From assembly GCA_021828575.1 (NCBI GenBank), contig JAJZEL010000183.1, positions 1-6,162 on the forward strand: a stretch of DNA of 6,162 nt, written 5' to 3'. Below the pieces are notes generated by a model. That model was given only the letters and a program-made list of their open reading frames with translations, searched no databases and had not been told where the DNA came from. This document shows, piece by piece, positions 1 to 6,162 of this stretch (position 1 is the first letter of the stretch; each line of letters starts with the position of its first letter). The DNA comes from Pseudomonadota bacterium. GTDB taxonomy: Bacteria > Pseudomonadota > Gammaproteobacteria > Burkholderiales > Ferrovaceae. Position numbers and translations under genes: made by a program.

Positions 1-531
1 ATACCTGAGGACCGTTTTTCTCCCGGCCAGAAAGAAGCCATGGATCAGGCCATGGAAATCGGCATTGCCAGCGCACGCCGTATCACGGCACGCCTGCGAC
101 CACCTCTGCTGGACCACCTGGGACTGCAGGCAGCCCTGGAATATTTTGGGCAACAATGGACCCGGCTGGCAGGGCTGGCCTTTGCAGTGGACGTGCGCGA
201 TCACGAAAAGCTGAAAGAAGAACAGGCTCTGGCCCTGTTCCGCATCATCCAGGAAGCAGCCACCAATGTGGTCCGCCATGCCCAGGCCAGCGGCATGACC
301 CTGAAAGGGCAAGTCAGTCAGGGGCAGTACCTGCTGGAAATCGCCGATGACGGCAAAGGCCTTGATGAATCGCGAACCCGCCCAGGTGCCATTGGCATGG
401 TGGGCATGAGGGAGCGCGCCCTGATCCTGGGCGGAGCCATGGAAGTCGAATCGGGCAAGGGCCAGGGCACCCGGTTGCGCGTCATGTTTCCGCTGGACAA
501 TCCTCACGAAGTACCCAGGACAACACAATGA
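1..531 (+). CDS. Sensor histidine kinase, NarX/LiaS type (HisKA_3 family), C-terminal part only
   Basis: The reading frame is open from base 1, so the gene starts outside the window; the ATG at 40 is internal, not a credible start. The 176 visible residues hold the end of the dimerisation domain and a complete ATP-binding domain. Visible residues about 22-37 (ARRITARLRPPLLDHLGL) are the typical tail of the HisKA_3 dimerisation helices; the phospho-accepting histidine should lie upstream, out of view. The HATPase_c domain follows. Its N box is at about 80-94 (FRIIQEAATNVVRHA, with N89 as the likely Mg-ATP ligand), its G1 box is DDGKG at 116-120, and glycine-rich G2 segments lie at about 129-138 and 152-157 (GKGQGT). 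The kinase should autophosphorylate and pass phosphate to the regulator encoded next, whose ATG overlaps this stop by 4 bp. The input domain and signal cannot be seen. Confidence 0.93.
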   Translation: MPEDRFSPGQKEAMDQAMEIGIASARRITARLRPPLLDHLGLQAALEYFGQQWTRLAGLAFAVDVRDHEKLKEEQALALFRIIQEAATNVVRHAQASGMTLKGQVSQGQYLLEIADDGKGLDESRTRPGAIGMVGMRERALILGGAMEVESGKGQGTRLRVMFPLDNPHEVPRTTQ

Positions 532-1163
532 AAGTACTGCTGCTGGAAGACCACCCCATATTTCGCGTCGGGGTACGCACCCTGATTGAAAAACGCTGGC
601 CCGAGGCGCGTTGTGCGGAAGCCGGCCAGTTATCGGAGGCCATGGCACTGGTACACCATGATGACTGGCCCATTGCCATCGTGGACCTTCACCTTCCTGA
701 TGCAGAAGGCCTGGAAATCGTCACATCCCTCCTGCGCATCTCCCCCACCCTGCGTGTACTGGTACTGAGCCTGAATGCCGAGGCGGCCTATGCCCAGCGT
801 GTCTTCCAACTGGGAGTCATGGCCTACCTGTCCAAGGAACGCACTTCTAGCGAACTCATCGAGGCACTGGAACGAGTATCGCGGGGCGGACGCTACATCA
901 CCCAGTCCCTGGCAGAACATTTTGCCGACCTGATTTCAGGGCAAAAACAGGAAGCACTGCACGAGGGATTGTCAGCACAGGAATACCGCGTGCTGATCCA
1001 GCTGGCCCAGGGCCATCGCCTGGCGCACATTGCAGAACAAATGCACATTTCACCCAAAACCGTGAGTACCTACCGTACCCGGATCCTGGAAAAACTCAAC
1101 CTGGCCACCAATGCAGAACTGGTGCGTTACTGCCTGGAACACCGGCTCCTGGCTTCGTCGTAA
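528..1163 (+). CDS. Two-component response regulator, NarL/FixJ family (receiver plus LuxR-type HTH)
   Basis: This is a complete 211-residue regulator, the usual family length. The receiver domain spans about 1-120. It has the acidic pair E7/D8, phospho-acceptor D53 in IVDLHLPD, a serine at S81 in the switch position and conserved K103. A LuxR-type HTH occupies about 146-211: LSAQEYRVLIQLAQGH, then IAEQMHISPKTVSTYRTRIL with the recognition helix near 176-187. All phosphorelay residues are present, so it should be a phosphorylation-controlled DNA-binding transcription factor. The ATG overlaps the kinase stop as ATGA, and AGGA at 517-520 gives a ribosome binding site 7 nt upstream, so the pair should be co-transcribed and translationally coupled. 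The HTH reads more like the GacA/UvrY-style group than nitrate-specific NarL, so I give no gene symbol. Targets are unknown. Its stop lies 4 bp from the stop of the convergent decarboxylase gene. Confidence 0.95.
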   Translation: MKVLLLEDHPIFRVGVRTLIEKRWPEARCAEAGQLSEAMALVHHDDWPIAIVDLHLPDAEGLEIVTSLLRISPTLRVLVLSLNAEAAYAQRVFQLGVMAYLSKERTSSELIEALERVSRGGRYITQSLAEHFADLISGQKQEALHEGLSAQEYRVLIQLAQGHRLAHIAEQMHISPKTVSTYRTRILEKLNLATNAELVRYCLEHRLLASS

Positions 1164-1167
1164 CGGG

Positions 1168-3417
1168 TCACTGCCTGACGCAGTCCACGTAAAACTGGGT
1201 ACTGCCGTTGGTGCCCATGCGTGCCAGTCCGTGAATGTCGGTTTCGAAGCCGGGGAACCGCTCATTGAAAGCCCGGGCAAACTGCAGATAGCGCACGATG
1301 GTGGCATTGAACCGTTCCCCGGGAATGAGCAGGGGAATGCCGGGCGGATAAGGCGTCAGCAGCACGGAAGTGATGCGTCCCTCCAGATCATCGATCCCCA
1401 CGCGTTCCGTATCCCGGTGAGCCATGCGTGCAAAGGCATCGGCCGGTTTCATGGCTGGCACCATGTCCGACAGGTACATTTCCGTGGTCAATCGGGCCAC
1501 GTCATTGGAACGGTACACTTCGTGGATTTGTGCAGACAGATCGCGCAAGCCCCATTTTTCATAACGCGGGTGCTTGGCAACAAATTCCGGCAAAACACGC
1601 CAAAGCGGTTTGTTTTTATCGTAATCGTCCTTGAATTGCTGTAATTCCGTCACCAGTGTATTCCATCGCCCCTTGGTGATGCCAATGGTGAACATGATGA
1701 AGAAGGAATACAGTCCCGTCTTTTCCACCACGACGCCGTGTTCGGCCAGATACTTGGTCACCACGGCAGCAGGAATGCCCATGTCATGAAAATCCCCATC
1801 CACATCCAGACCGGGGGTGATGACCGTGGCCTTGATGGGGTCCAGCATGTTGAAACCCGGAGCCAGGTCACCAAACCCGTGCCAGCGCTCTCCCGGTTTC
1901 AACATCCAGTCGTCGGAACGGCCTGTCCCCTCATCCGCCAGATATTCCGGCCCCCAGACCTTGAACCACCAGTCAGTGCCCCATTCCTCATCCACCTTGC
2001 GCATGGCACGCCTGAAGTCCAGGGCCTCGTTGATGGATTCTTCCACCAGGGCCGTGCCACCGGGAGGCTCCATCATGGCCGCTGCCACATCGCAGGAAGC
2101 AATGATGGCGTATTGCGGACTGGTGGACGTGTGCATCAGGTAGGCTTCATTGAAGGTATCCCGATCCAGCTTGTTGTTCTGGCTGTCCTGAATGAGGATC
2201 TGGGACGCCTGGCTCAATCCTGCCAGCAACTTGTGGGTGGACTGGGTGGACATGACCATGGAATCGCGACAGAGGGGACGGTCGCGCCCGATGGCATGCA
2301 TGTTTTTGTAGAAATCACTGAAGCCCGCGTGGGGCAGCCAGGCTTCATCGAAATGCAAGGTGTCTATCTTGCCATCCAGCATGCCCTTGATGGTTTCCAC
2401 GTTGTACAGGATGCCATCGTAGGTGCTTTGCGTGATGGTGAGTACCCGTGGGGGATTCTTGCAGCCCTGGGCGAAGGGATTGGCAGCGATCTTGCGCTGG
2501 ATGTTTTCCAGGCTGAACTCTTCCAGCGGAATGGGTCCGATGATGCCGTAGTGATTGCGCTTGGGCATCAGGAACACCGGAATGGCCCCTGTCATGGTGA
2601 TGGCATGCAGGATGGACTTGTGGCAGTTGCGGTCCACCACCACCACGTCTCCTGCGGCCACGGTGGAATGCCAGACGATCTTGTTGGAAGTGGAGGTGCC
2701 GTTGGTCACGAAAAACAGATGGTCCGCATTGAAGATGCGCGCTGCATTCCTCTCCGAGGCAGCCACGGGGCCGGTGTGATCCAGCAGTTGTCCCAGTTCA
2801 TCCACAGCGTTGCACACGTCCGCCCGCAGCATGTTTTCGCCAAAAAACTGGTGAAACATCTGCCCCACGGGACTCTTCAGGAAGGCCACGCCCCCTGAAT
2901 GCCCCGGACAGTGCCAGGAATAGGAACCATCGGAAGCGTAGTGGGTCAGGGCCCGGAAAAACGGGGGCGCCAGGGAGTCCAGGTACACGCGCGCCTCGCG
3001 GGCAATGTGACGGGCCACAAACTCCGGGGTATCTTCAAACAGGTGGATGAACCCGTGCAATTCCTTCAGCACGTCGTTGGGAATATGCCGGGACGTGCGG
3101 GTTTCACCATAAAGAAAAATCGGAATGTTTGCATTGCGCCAGCGGATTTCCTGAACGAAGGCGCGCAGGTTTTTGAGCGCTGCCTCCATTTCATCCGGAG
3201 AACCGCTACCGAATTCCTCATCGTCAATGGACAGGATGAACGTGGATGCCCGGCTTTGCTGCTGGGCAAACGAAGCCATGTCGCCAAAACTGGTCACTCC
3301 CAGTACCTCCAGCCCTTCCTTCTGGATGGCATCTGCCAGCGCACGCACTCCCAGGCCGCTCGTGTTCTCGGAGCGGAAGTCTTCATCGATGATGACCACA
3401 GGGAAACGGAACTTCAT
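1168..3417 (-). CDS. PLP-dependent Orn/Lys/Arg decarboxylase, fold type I, with N-terminal wing domain
   Basis: This 749-residue enzyme has the length of the large decamer-forming bacterial decarboxylases (AdiA, LdcI, SpeF). It should release CO2 from a basic amino acid in the cytoplasm, giving agmatine, cadaverine or putrescine. The N-terminal wing (receiver-like fold) spans about 1-130. The PLP domain shows the HCPGHSGG motif (169-176), TNGTSTSNK (238-246, phosphate binding), H266 in DRNCHKS (expected to stack on the cofactor), D357 in HFDEAW (pyridine-nitrogen partner) and K396 in STHKLL, the Schiff-base lysine. The C-terminal domain carries PYPPGIPLLIPGE (689-701). All key residues are intact. 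Substrate is not decidable by eye: some blocks recall lysine decarboxylases (VVEKTG, PGFETDIHG), others the arginine enzyme (KGRWNTLV). The ATG at 3417 has an AAGGGGGT ribosome binding site 7 nt upstream. The enzyme could serve acid resistance or polyamine synthesis; no antiporter gene is adjacent. Confidence 0.95.
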   Translation of the reverse strand: MKFRFPVVIIDEDFRSENTSGLGVRALADAIQKEGLEVLGVTSFGDMASFAQQQSRASTFILSIDDEEFGSGSPDEMEAALKNLRAFVQEIRWRNANIPIFLYGETRTSRHIPNDVLKELHGFIHLFEDTPEFVARHIAREARVYLDSLAPPFFRALTHYASDGSYSWHCPGHSGGVAFLKSPVGQMFHQFFGENMLRADVCNAVDELGQLLDHTGPVAASERNAARIFNADHLFFVTNGTSTSNKIVWHSTVAAGDVVVVDRNCHKSILHAITMTGAIPVFLMPKRNHYGIIGPIPLEEFSLENIQRKIAANPFAQGCKNPPRVLTITQSTYDGILYNVETIKGMLDGKIDTLHFDEAWLPHAGFSDFYKNMHAIGRDRPLCRDSMVMSTQSTHKLLAGLSQASQILIQDSQNNKLDRDTFNEAYLMHTSTSPQYAIIASCDVAAAMMEPPGGTALVEESINEALDFRRAMRKVDEEWGTDWWFKVWGPEYLADEGTGRSDDWMLKPGERWHGFGDLAPGFNMLDPIKATVITPGLDVDGDFHDMGIPAAVVTKYLAEHGVVVEKTGLYSFFIMFTIGITKGRWNTLVTELQQFKDDYDKNKPLWRVLPEFVAKHPRYEKWGLRDLSAQIHEVYRSNDVARLTTEMYLSDMVPAMKPADAFARMAHRDTERVGIDDLEGRITSVLLTPYPPGIPLLIPGERFNATIVRYLQFARAFNERFPGFETDIHGLARMGTNGSTQFYVDCVRQ

Positions 3418-3424
3418 GAAGGGT

Positions 3425-3432
3425 ACCCCCTT
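3425..3432 (-). promoter_or_regulatory. Ribosome binding site of the decarboxylase gene
   Basis: The minus strand reads AAGGGGGT, seven of eight matches to AAGGAGGT, with 7 nt to the ATG at 3417. It supports that ATG as the start codon. Confidence 0.7.
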
Positions 3433-3446
3433 GACGGAAGGGCGGG

Positions 3447-3474
3447 ATTATAGCCCTTTTTCCGGGCCGGACAC
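3447..3474 (-). promoter_or_regulatory. Candidate sigma-70 promoter of the decarboxylase gene
   Basis: The minus strand has a perfect TATAAT at 3452-3447. With a 16-bp spacer the -35 would be GTGTCC at 3474-3469, only three of six matches to TTGACA, so an activator may be needed. The predicted transcript start near 3440 leaves a leader of about 22 nt that contains the ribosome binding site. The promoter lies wholly in the 70-bp gap after the moaA stop, so the decarboxylase can be transcribed independently of moaA. I see no stem plus U-tract terminator between the two genes on this strand, so read-through from moaA is also possible. Confidence 0.55.
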
Positions 3475-3487
3475 CTGCGCGATCAGG

Positions 3488-4516
3488 TCAACCGCCAATA
3501 TAGGACATTTCGATCTTGTGCCGGGCAGGCACCGGGCCCTCCAGGGTGCGCCACTCGGAATACCGGTCGGTGCGCTCCTGCCAGAGCCGCATAACCCGGG
3601 CGGACAAGGCCCGGTCGTCCTCCCCGGCCCGCAGGGGAGCTTTCAGGTCCAGCCCGTCCGTGGCAAAGAGGCAGGTGTAGAGGTGCCCATCGGTGGACAG
3701 TCGCATCCGCGTGCAATGCCGGCAAAAAGGCTCGGTGACTGAGGCAATGAACCCCACCTCACCCTGACCGTCCCGGTAACGGTAACGTTGCGCCACTTCC
3801 CCCGGATGGTCGGCCGGCACGGGTTCCAGCGCCCAGTGATGCCCCAGTGTCTCGCGCATGCGGGCCACACCCAGCACGTCATTGGGTTGCCAGCCATTGG
3901 TACTGCCCACGTCCATGTACTCGATGAAGCGCGGCACGACGCCCGACCCCCGGAAATGGCGGGCCAGGTCCACCAGGGCATGCTCATTCACCCCCTTACG
4001 GATCACTGCATTCACCTTCAGGCCCTGAAAACCTGCCGCCTGGGCGGCCTCCAGGCCAGCCAGCACCTGGGCCACGCTGGACCCGCTGTCCGTCATGCGC
4101 CGGAAAGTGGGTTCATCCAGCGCATCAAGGCTGACCGTGAGCCGCTTCAGACCAGCATCGTGCAGTGCCTGCGCTTTTTTCTCCAGCAGGGAGCCATTGG
4201 TAGTCAGTGCCAGTTCCACCTGGGGAATCGTGGACAGCAGGCCCACCAGACATTCAATGTCACGCCTCAACAGGGGCTCGCCACCTGTCAGGCGAATCTT
4301 GCGCACACCCAGGTGCACAAACATCTGCGCGAGCCGAAGGATTTCTTCGAACCGGAGAACTTCGTCGCGGGGCAGGAACGCGTGGTCCCGGCCAAACTGC
4401 TCCCTCGGCATGCAATAGGTGCAGCGAAAATTGCAGCGGTCGGTGACGGAGATCCTGAGATCCTGCAGCGGACGCCCCAGACGAGCCGACAAAAGAGGCA
4501 ATGGGGTCATTTTCAT
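3488..4516 (-). CDS. moaA: GTP 3',8-cyclase MoaA (radical SAM, molybdenum cofactor step 1)
   Basis: MoaA uses a radical SAM mechanism to turn GTP into 3',8-cyclo-GTP, which MoaC then converts to cyclic pyranopterin monophosphate, the first stage of Moco synthesis. The 342 residues show the N-terminal radical SAM cluster motif CNFRCTYC (C28, C32, C35), the SAM-contacting GGEP at 78-81 and the second, GTP-binding cluster ligands C265, C268 and C282 in FCRHCTRMRLSTDGHLYTC. The protein ends in the conserved Gly-Gly (341-342), whose tail is needed for the cyclisation. Length is slightly above the usual 325-340. Two in-frame ATGs sit at 4516 and 4510; neither has a strong ribosome binding site (only AAGA at 4524-4521), so the exact start is open. 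The gene is divergent from mobA across a 50-bp gap, too short for a Moco riboswitch. No moaC, moaD or moaE is visible. Confidence 0.97.
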   Translation of the reverse strand: MKMTPLPLLSARLGRPLQDLRISVTDRCNFRCTYCMPREQFGRDHAFLPRDEVLRFEEILRLAQMFVHLGVRKIRLTGGEPLLRRDIECLVGLLSTIPQVELALTTNGSLLEKKAQALHDAGLKRLTVSLDALDEPTFRRMTDSGSSVAQVLAGLEAAQAAGFQGLKVNAVIRKGVNEHALVDLARHFRGSGVVPRFIEYMDVGSTNGWQPNDVLGVARMRETLGHHWALEPVPADHPGEVAQRYRYRDGQGEVGFIASVTEPFCRHCTRMRLSTDGHLYTCLFATDGLDLKAPLRAGEDDRALSARVMRLWQERTDRYSEWRTLEGPVPARHKIEMSYIGG

Positions 4517-4538
4517 GATGTCTTGGCAGGATTATACT
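4510..4538 (+). promoter_or_regulatory. mobA: Candidate sigma-70 promoter for mobA-moeA
   Basis: The plus strand has TTTTCA at 4510-4515 (four of six matches to TTGACA), a 17-bp spacer, and TATACT at 4533-4538 (five of six matches to TATAAT). The expected transcript start near 4545 leaves a leader of about 22 nt containing the strong mobA ribosome binding site. The -35 lies inside the first codons of moaA and the -10 overlaps the moaA -10 on the other strand. Confidence 0.55.
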
Positions 4539-4549
4539 TCCCGGAAGAC
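4520..4549. repeat. Inverted repeat centred on the moaA/mobA shared -10 region
   Basis: GTCTT at 4520-4524 and AAGAC at 4545-4549 are perfect 5-bp inverted arms 20 bp apart. Their axis, between 4534 and 4535, is also the axis of the self-complementary TATA (4533-4536) shared by the two opposing -10 elements. A second, overlapping small palindrome, CTTCC-C-GGAAG, occupies 4537-4547, at the expected mobA transcript start. Either could be a regulator site; arms this short can also occur by chance. Confidence 0.35.
4531..4536 (-). promoter_or_regulatory. moaA: Candidate -10 element for moaA
   Basis: The minus strand reads a perfect TATAAT at 4536-4531. I find no good -35: at 17-bp spacing the hexamer is TCCTAA, two of six matches. 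The predicted start near 4524 would give moaA a leader of only about 8 nt to the first ATG, or 14 nt to the second. The hexamer overlaps the -10 of the opposing mobA promoter. Confidence 0.5.
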
Positions 4550-4555
4550 GCTTTT

Positions 4556-4562
4556 AGGAGGT
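4556..4562 (+). promoter_or_regulatory. mobA: Ribosome binding site of mobA
   Basis: AGGAGGT is a full consensus site, with 4 nt between its last T and the GTG at 4567. It decides the start: the GTG gives the MobA nucleotide-binding loop at the right distance from the N-terminus, and no nearby upstream ATG competes. Confidence 0.88.
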
Positions 4563-4566
4563 TGCC

Positions 4567-5148
4567 GTGAGCATAGCCGGATGCATTCTGGCAGGAGGCG
4601 CCGGGGTTCGCATGGGAGGACAGGACAAGGGACTGGTGCTTTGGCGCGGTCGTCCCTTGATCGAATCGGTCATGGAACGGTTTTCCCCTCAGGTGGACAT
4701 GCTGGTCATCAGTGCCAACCGCCATCTCGACCATTACATGCGTTATGGCCATCCCGTGCTGGCGGATGGGGAAGCCGGTTTTCCCGGTCCGCTGGGCGGC
4801 ATGGAACGGGCCTTGCATCACATTCAGTCCACACCCCACGAATGGCTGGCCGTGACGCCCTGCGATACTCCCCTGCTGCCGCTTCACCTGGTCAACCGGT
4901 TGCATGCGGCCCTGAAAGTGGCCCATGCCGACGTGGCCTATGCCCGGACCGCCGATGGCGATCAACCGGTGTTCTGCCTGCTGCACCGCGTCCTGTGGAG
5001 CTCACTCCGTGAATTTCTCGGAGGGGGTGGGCGAAAAGTCCAGCACTGGTTTGATGCCTGTTCCGCGGTGCCCGTCTCCTTCATGGAAGACCAGGATGCC
5101 TTTTTCAACATTAACACCCCCGATGCCCTGCTGGCCCCTATCCCCTGA
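4567..5148 (+). CDS. mobA: Molybdenum cofactor guanylyltransferase MobA
   Basis: MobA joins GMP from GTP to Mo-molybdopterin, making the guanine dinucleotide cofactor of DMSO-reductase-family enzymes. The 193 residues match the family's usual size of about 190-200. The N-terminal Rossmann-like signature LAGGAGVRMGGQDKG (8-22) holds the GTP-binding loop and K21. GPLGGM at 74-79 is the conserved guanine-side segment, PCDTPLLP at 98-105 contains D100, the expected magnesium ligand, and NINTPDAL at 181-188 is the typical C-terminal motif. Translation starts at GTG, with a consensus ribosome binding site upstream. The moeA ATG follows its TGA with no base between, so the two genes should form one operon. 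No mobB is seen next to it. MocA, the CTP-using relative, shares the fold, but the moeA/moaA context and the motifs favour MobA. Confidence 0.95.
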   Translation: MSIAGCILAGGAGVRMGGQDKGLVLWRGRPLIESVMERFSPQVDMLVISANRHLDHYMRYGHPVLADGEAGFPGPLGGMERALHHIQSTPHEWLAVTPCDTPLLPLHLVNRLHAALKVAHADVAYARTADGDQPVFCLLHRVLWSSLREFLGGGGRKVQHWFDACSAVPVSFMEDQDAFFNINTPDALLAPIP

Positions 5149-6162
5149 ATGATCTCACCTGCCTCCACACCACGCCCTGCGCTCAGGGATGAAGGCGATG
5201 CCTCGTCACTGACCCTGGACCAGGCGCGCTCCACCCTTTTGTCGCATCTGGAACCCGTCACGGACACCCAGCCCGTTGCCCTGGAAGCAGCCTTCGGCCG
5301 GATCCTTGCACAGGATCTGACTTCTCCCTTGAATGTGCCCCCGCACCGCAATTCGGCAATGGATGGCTATGCCGTGCGTTTTGCAGACCTGCTGCCCGCA
5401 GGAGACACACAGTTCAAAGTCTGCGGCACCCTGCTGGCGGGAATGGCCCCTGCCCCCCGGCTGGAGCCGGGAACCGCCATGCGTCTCATGACAGGTGCCG
5501 TGATGCCGGAAGGAGCAGACACGGTCATCATGCAGGAACATGCCCGCCGGGAAGGAGACCAGGTCTGGATCGGGCCGGGCCACCACCCCGGTCAGTTCGT
5601 GCGCGAAGCAGGCGAGGACCTGGCCCACGGCGCCATGGCCCTGCGCCGTGGAAAACGCCTGGGCGCCGCCGAGTTGGGCCTGATGGCCTCCCTCGGACTG
5701 ACAGAGGCCTCTGTTTATCGCCCCCTGAAGGTGGCGTTTTTTTCCACCGGCGATGAACTGGTCTCTCCTGGCCAGCCCCTCGGTCCGGGCCAGATCTACG
5801 ACAGCAACCGCCTCACGCTCTCCGGCATGCTGCGCGGACTTCACCTGAACCTCATGGATCTGGGGCGCGTGGCCGACAACCCGGAAGCCCTGGCCCATAC
5901 GCTCACCCATGCCGCTTCCGTGGCTGACGTGGTGATCTCCAGTGGAGGGGTATCGGTGGGCGAAGCGGATTTCATCAAGCCCCTGCTCGAACGCCTGGGG
6001 CAGATCGTCTTCTGGAAAATCGCCATGAAACCGGGCAGACCTTTCGCCTATGGCCGTCTGGGCGGCGCCCATTTCTTCGGACTTCCGGGCAATCCCGTGG
6101 CGGTCATGGTCACCTTCCATGCCCTGGTGCGCGAGGCACTCCTTACCCTGGCAGGAGTGCAG
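5149..6162 (+). CDS. moeA: Molybdopterin molybdenumtransferase MoeA, N-terminal 338 residues (runs off the right edge)
   Basis: MoeA inserts molybdate into adenylylated molybdopterin to give Mo-molybdopterin, the substrate of MobA. The frame runs from ATG 5149 to the window end without a stop. It covers about 338 of a usual 400-420 residues, so the end of the catalytic domain and the C-terminal domain IV are missing. Motifs appear in family order: NSAMDGYAV (68-76), MTGAVMPEGAD (114-124), GED (155-157), STGDEL (199-204), D243, SSGGVSVGEAD (264-274), K290 and K294 in WKIAMKPGRP, and GLPGNPV (311-317). Aligned from memory to E. coli MoeA, the active-site residues D59, T100, D142, E188, D228, D259, K275 and K279 all have identical counterparts. 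The start abuts the mobA stop (TGAATG) and lacks a clear ribosome binding site, which points to translational coupling. The N-terminus is about 13 residues longer than in E. coli. Confidence 0.96.
   Translation, partial: MISPASTPRPALRDEGDASSLTLDQARSTLLSHLEPVTDTQPVALEAAFGRILAQDLTSPLNVPPHRNSAMDGYAVRFADLLPAGDTQFKVCGTLLAGMAPAPRLEPGTAMRLMTGAVMPEGADTVIMQEHARREGDQVWIGPGHHPGQFVREAGEDLAHGAMALRRGKRLGAAELGLMASLGLTEASVYRPLKVAFFSTGDELVSPGQPLGPGQIYDSNRLTLSGMLRGLHLNLMDLGRVADNPEALAHTLTHAASVADVVISSGGVSVGEADFIKPLLERLGQIVFWKIAMKPGRPFAYGRLGGAHFFGLPGNPVAVMVTFHALVREALLTLAGVQ

Noticed and set aside
40..531. Treating the ATG at 40 as the kinase gene start
   Set aside because: The frame is open to base 1 and coding-like before 40. 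A start at 40 would leave a kinase without its phospho-accepting histidine, so the gene is cut by the window edge.
1170..1184. Hairpin ACTGC-CTGAC-GCAGT as a shared terminator for the convergent genes
   Set aside because: The 5-bp stem has no U-tract on either side and is made of the last decarboxylase codons and its stop codon. It is too weak to call a terminator.
1738..2898. 386-codon open frame on the plus strand, antisense to the decarboxylase gene
   Set aside because: It lies entirely within the well-supported decarboxylase gene. Its translation is low-complexity, rich in His, Gly and Val, with no recognisable domain. This is the expected shadow of a GC-rich gene read in reverse.
3440..3461. 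Possible plus-strand terminator: GGGC and GCCC arms followed by five T
   Set aside because: The stem is only 4 bp with a 9-nt loop, and no plus-strand gene ends nearby. The loop is the complement of the decarboxylase -10, which explains the sequence better.
3788..4570. 260-codon open frame on the plus strand over moaA
   Set aside because: It is antisense to moaA, which has both iron-sulfur cluster motifs and the C-terminal Gly-Gly. No ribosome binding site or domain supports the shadow frame.
5206..6120. 304-codon open frame on the minus strand
   Set aside because: It is antisense to moeA, whose plus-strand frame shows every MoeA motif in order. The minus-strand translation has no family resemblance.

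Overview
The window looks like ordinary chromosomal sequence from a moderately GC-rich proteobacterium. Codons lean towards G or C at the third position and the genes are packed tightly. A betaproteobacterium with anaerobic, nitrate or sulfur-type metabolism is my best guess, from overall protein flavour and the molybdenum cofactor (Moco) genes. No rRNA or species marker is present to prove this.

Layout. (1) At 1-1163 (+) lie the 3' part of a NarX/LiaS-type sensor histidine kinase and a complete NarL/FixJ-type response regulator, which overlap by 4 bp (ATGA). (2) At 1168-3417 (-) is a full-length PLP-dependent Orn/Lys/Arg decarboxylase. It converges on the regulator gene with only 4 bp between stop codons, and it has its own promoter candidate in the 70-bp gap upstream. 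(3) At 3488-4516 (-) is moaA, and divergent from it are mobA at 4567-5148 (+) and moeA from 5149 to the right edge (+, unfinished). The moeA frame is open through the window end; it is easy to miss because no stop is visible.

How the genes work together. MoaA performs the first step of Moco synthesis (GTP to the cyclic intermediate). MoeA inserts molybdate into molybdopterin. MobA adds GMP to give the guanine dinucleotide form used by DMSO-reductase-family enzymes such as nitrate reductases and formate dehydrogenases. The two-component system and the decarboxylase have no demonstrable link to Moco; their closeness may only be map position.

The most interesting non-coding signal is the 50-bp moaA/mobA divergent gap. 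Two good -10 hexamers on opposite strands overlap there over a self-complementary TATA. A 5-bp inverted repeat is centred exactly on the same axis. I see no mobile element, CRISPR array, RNA gene or clearly novel system. There is no gene-free stretch longer than 70 bp.
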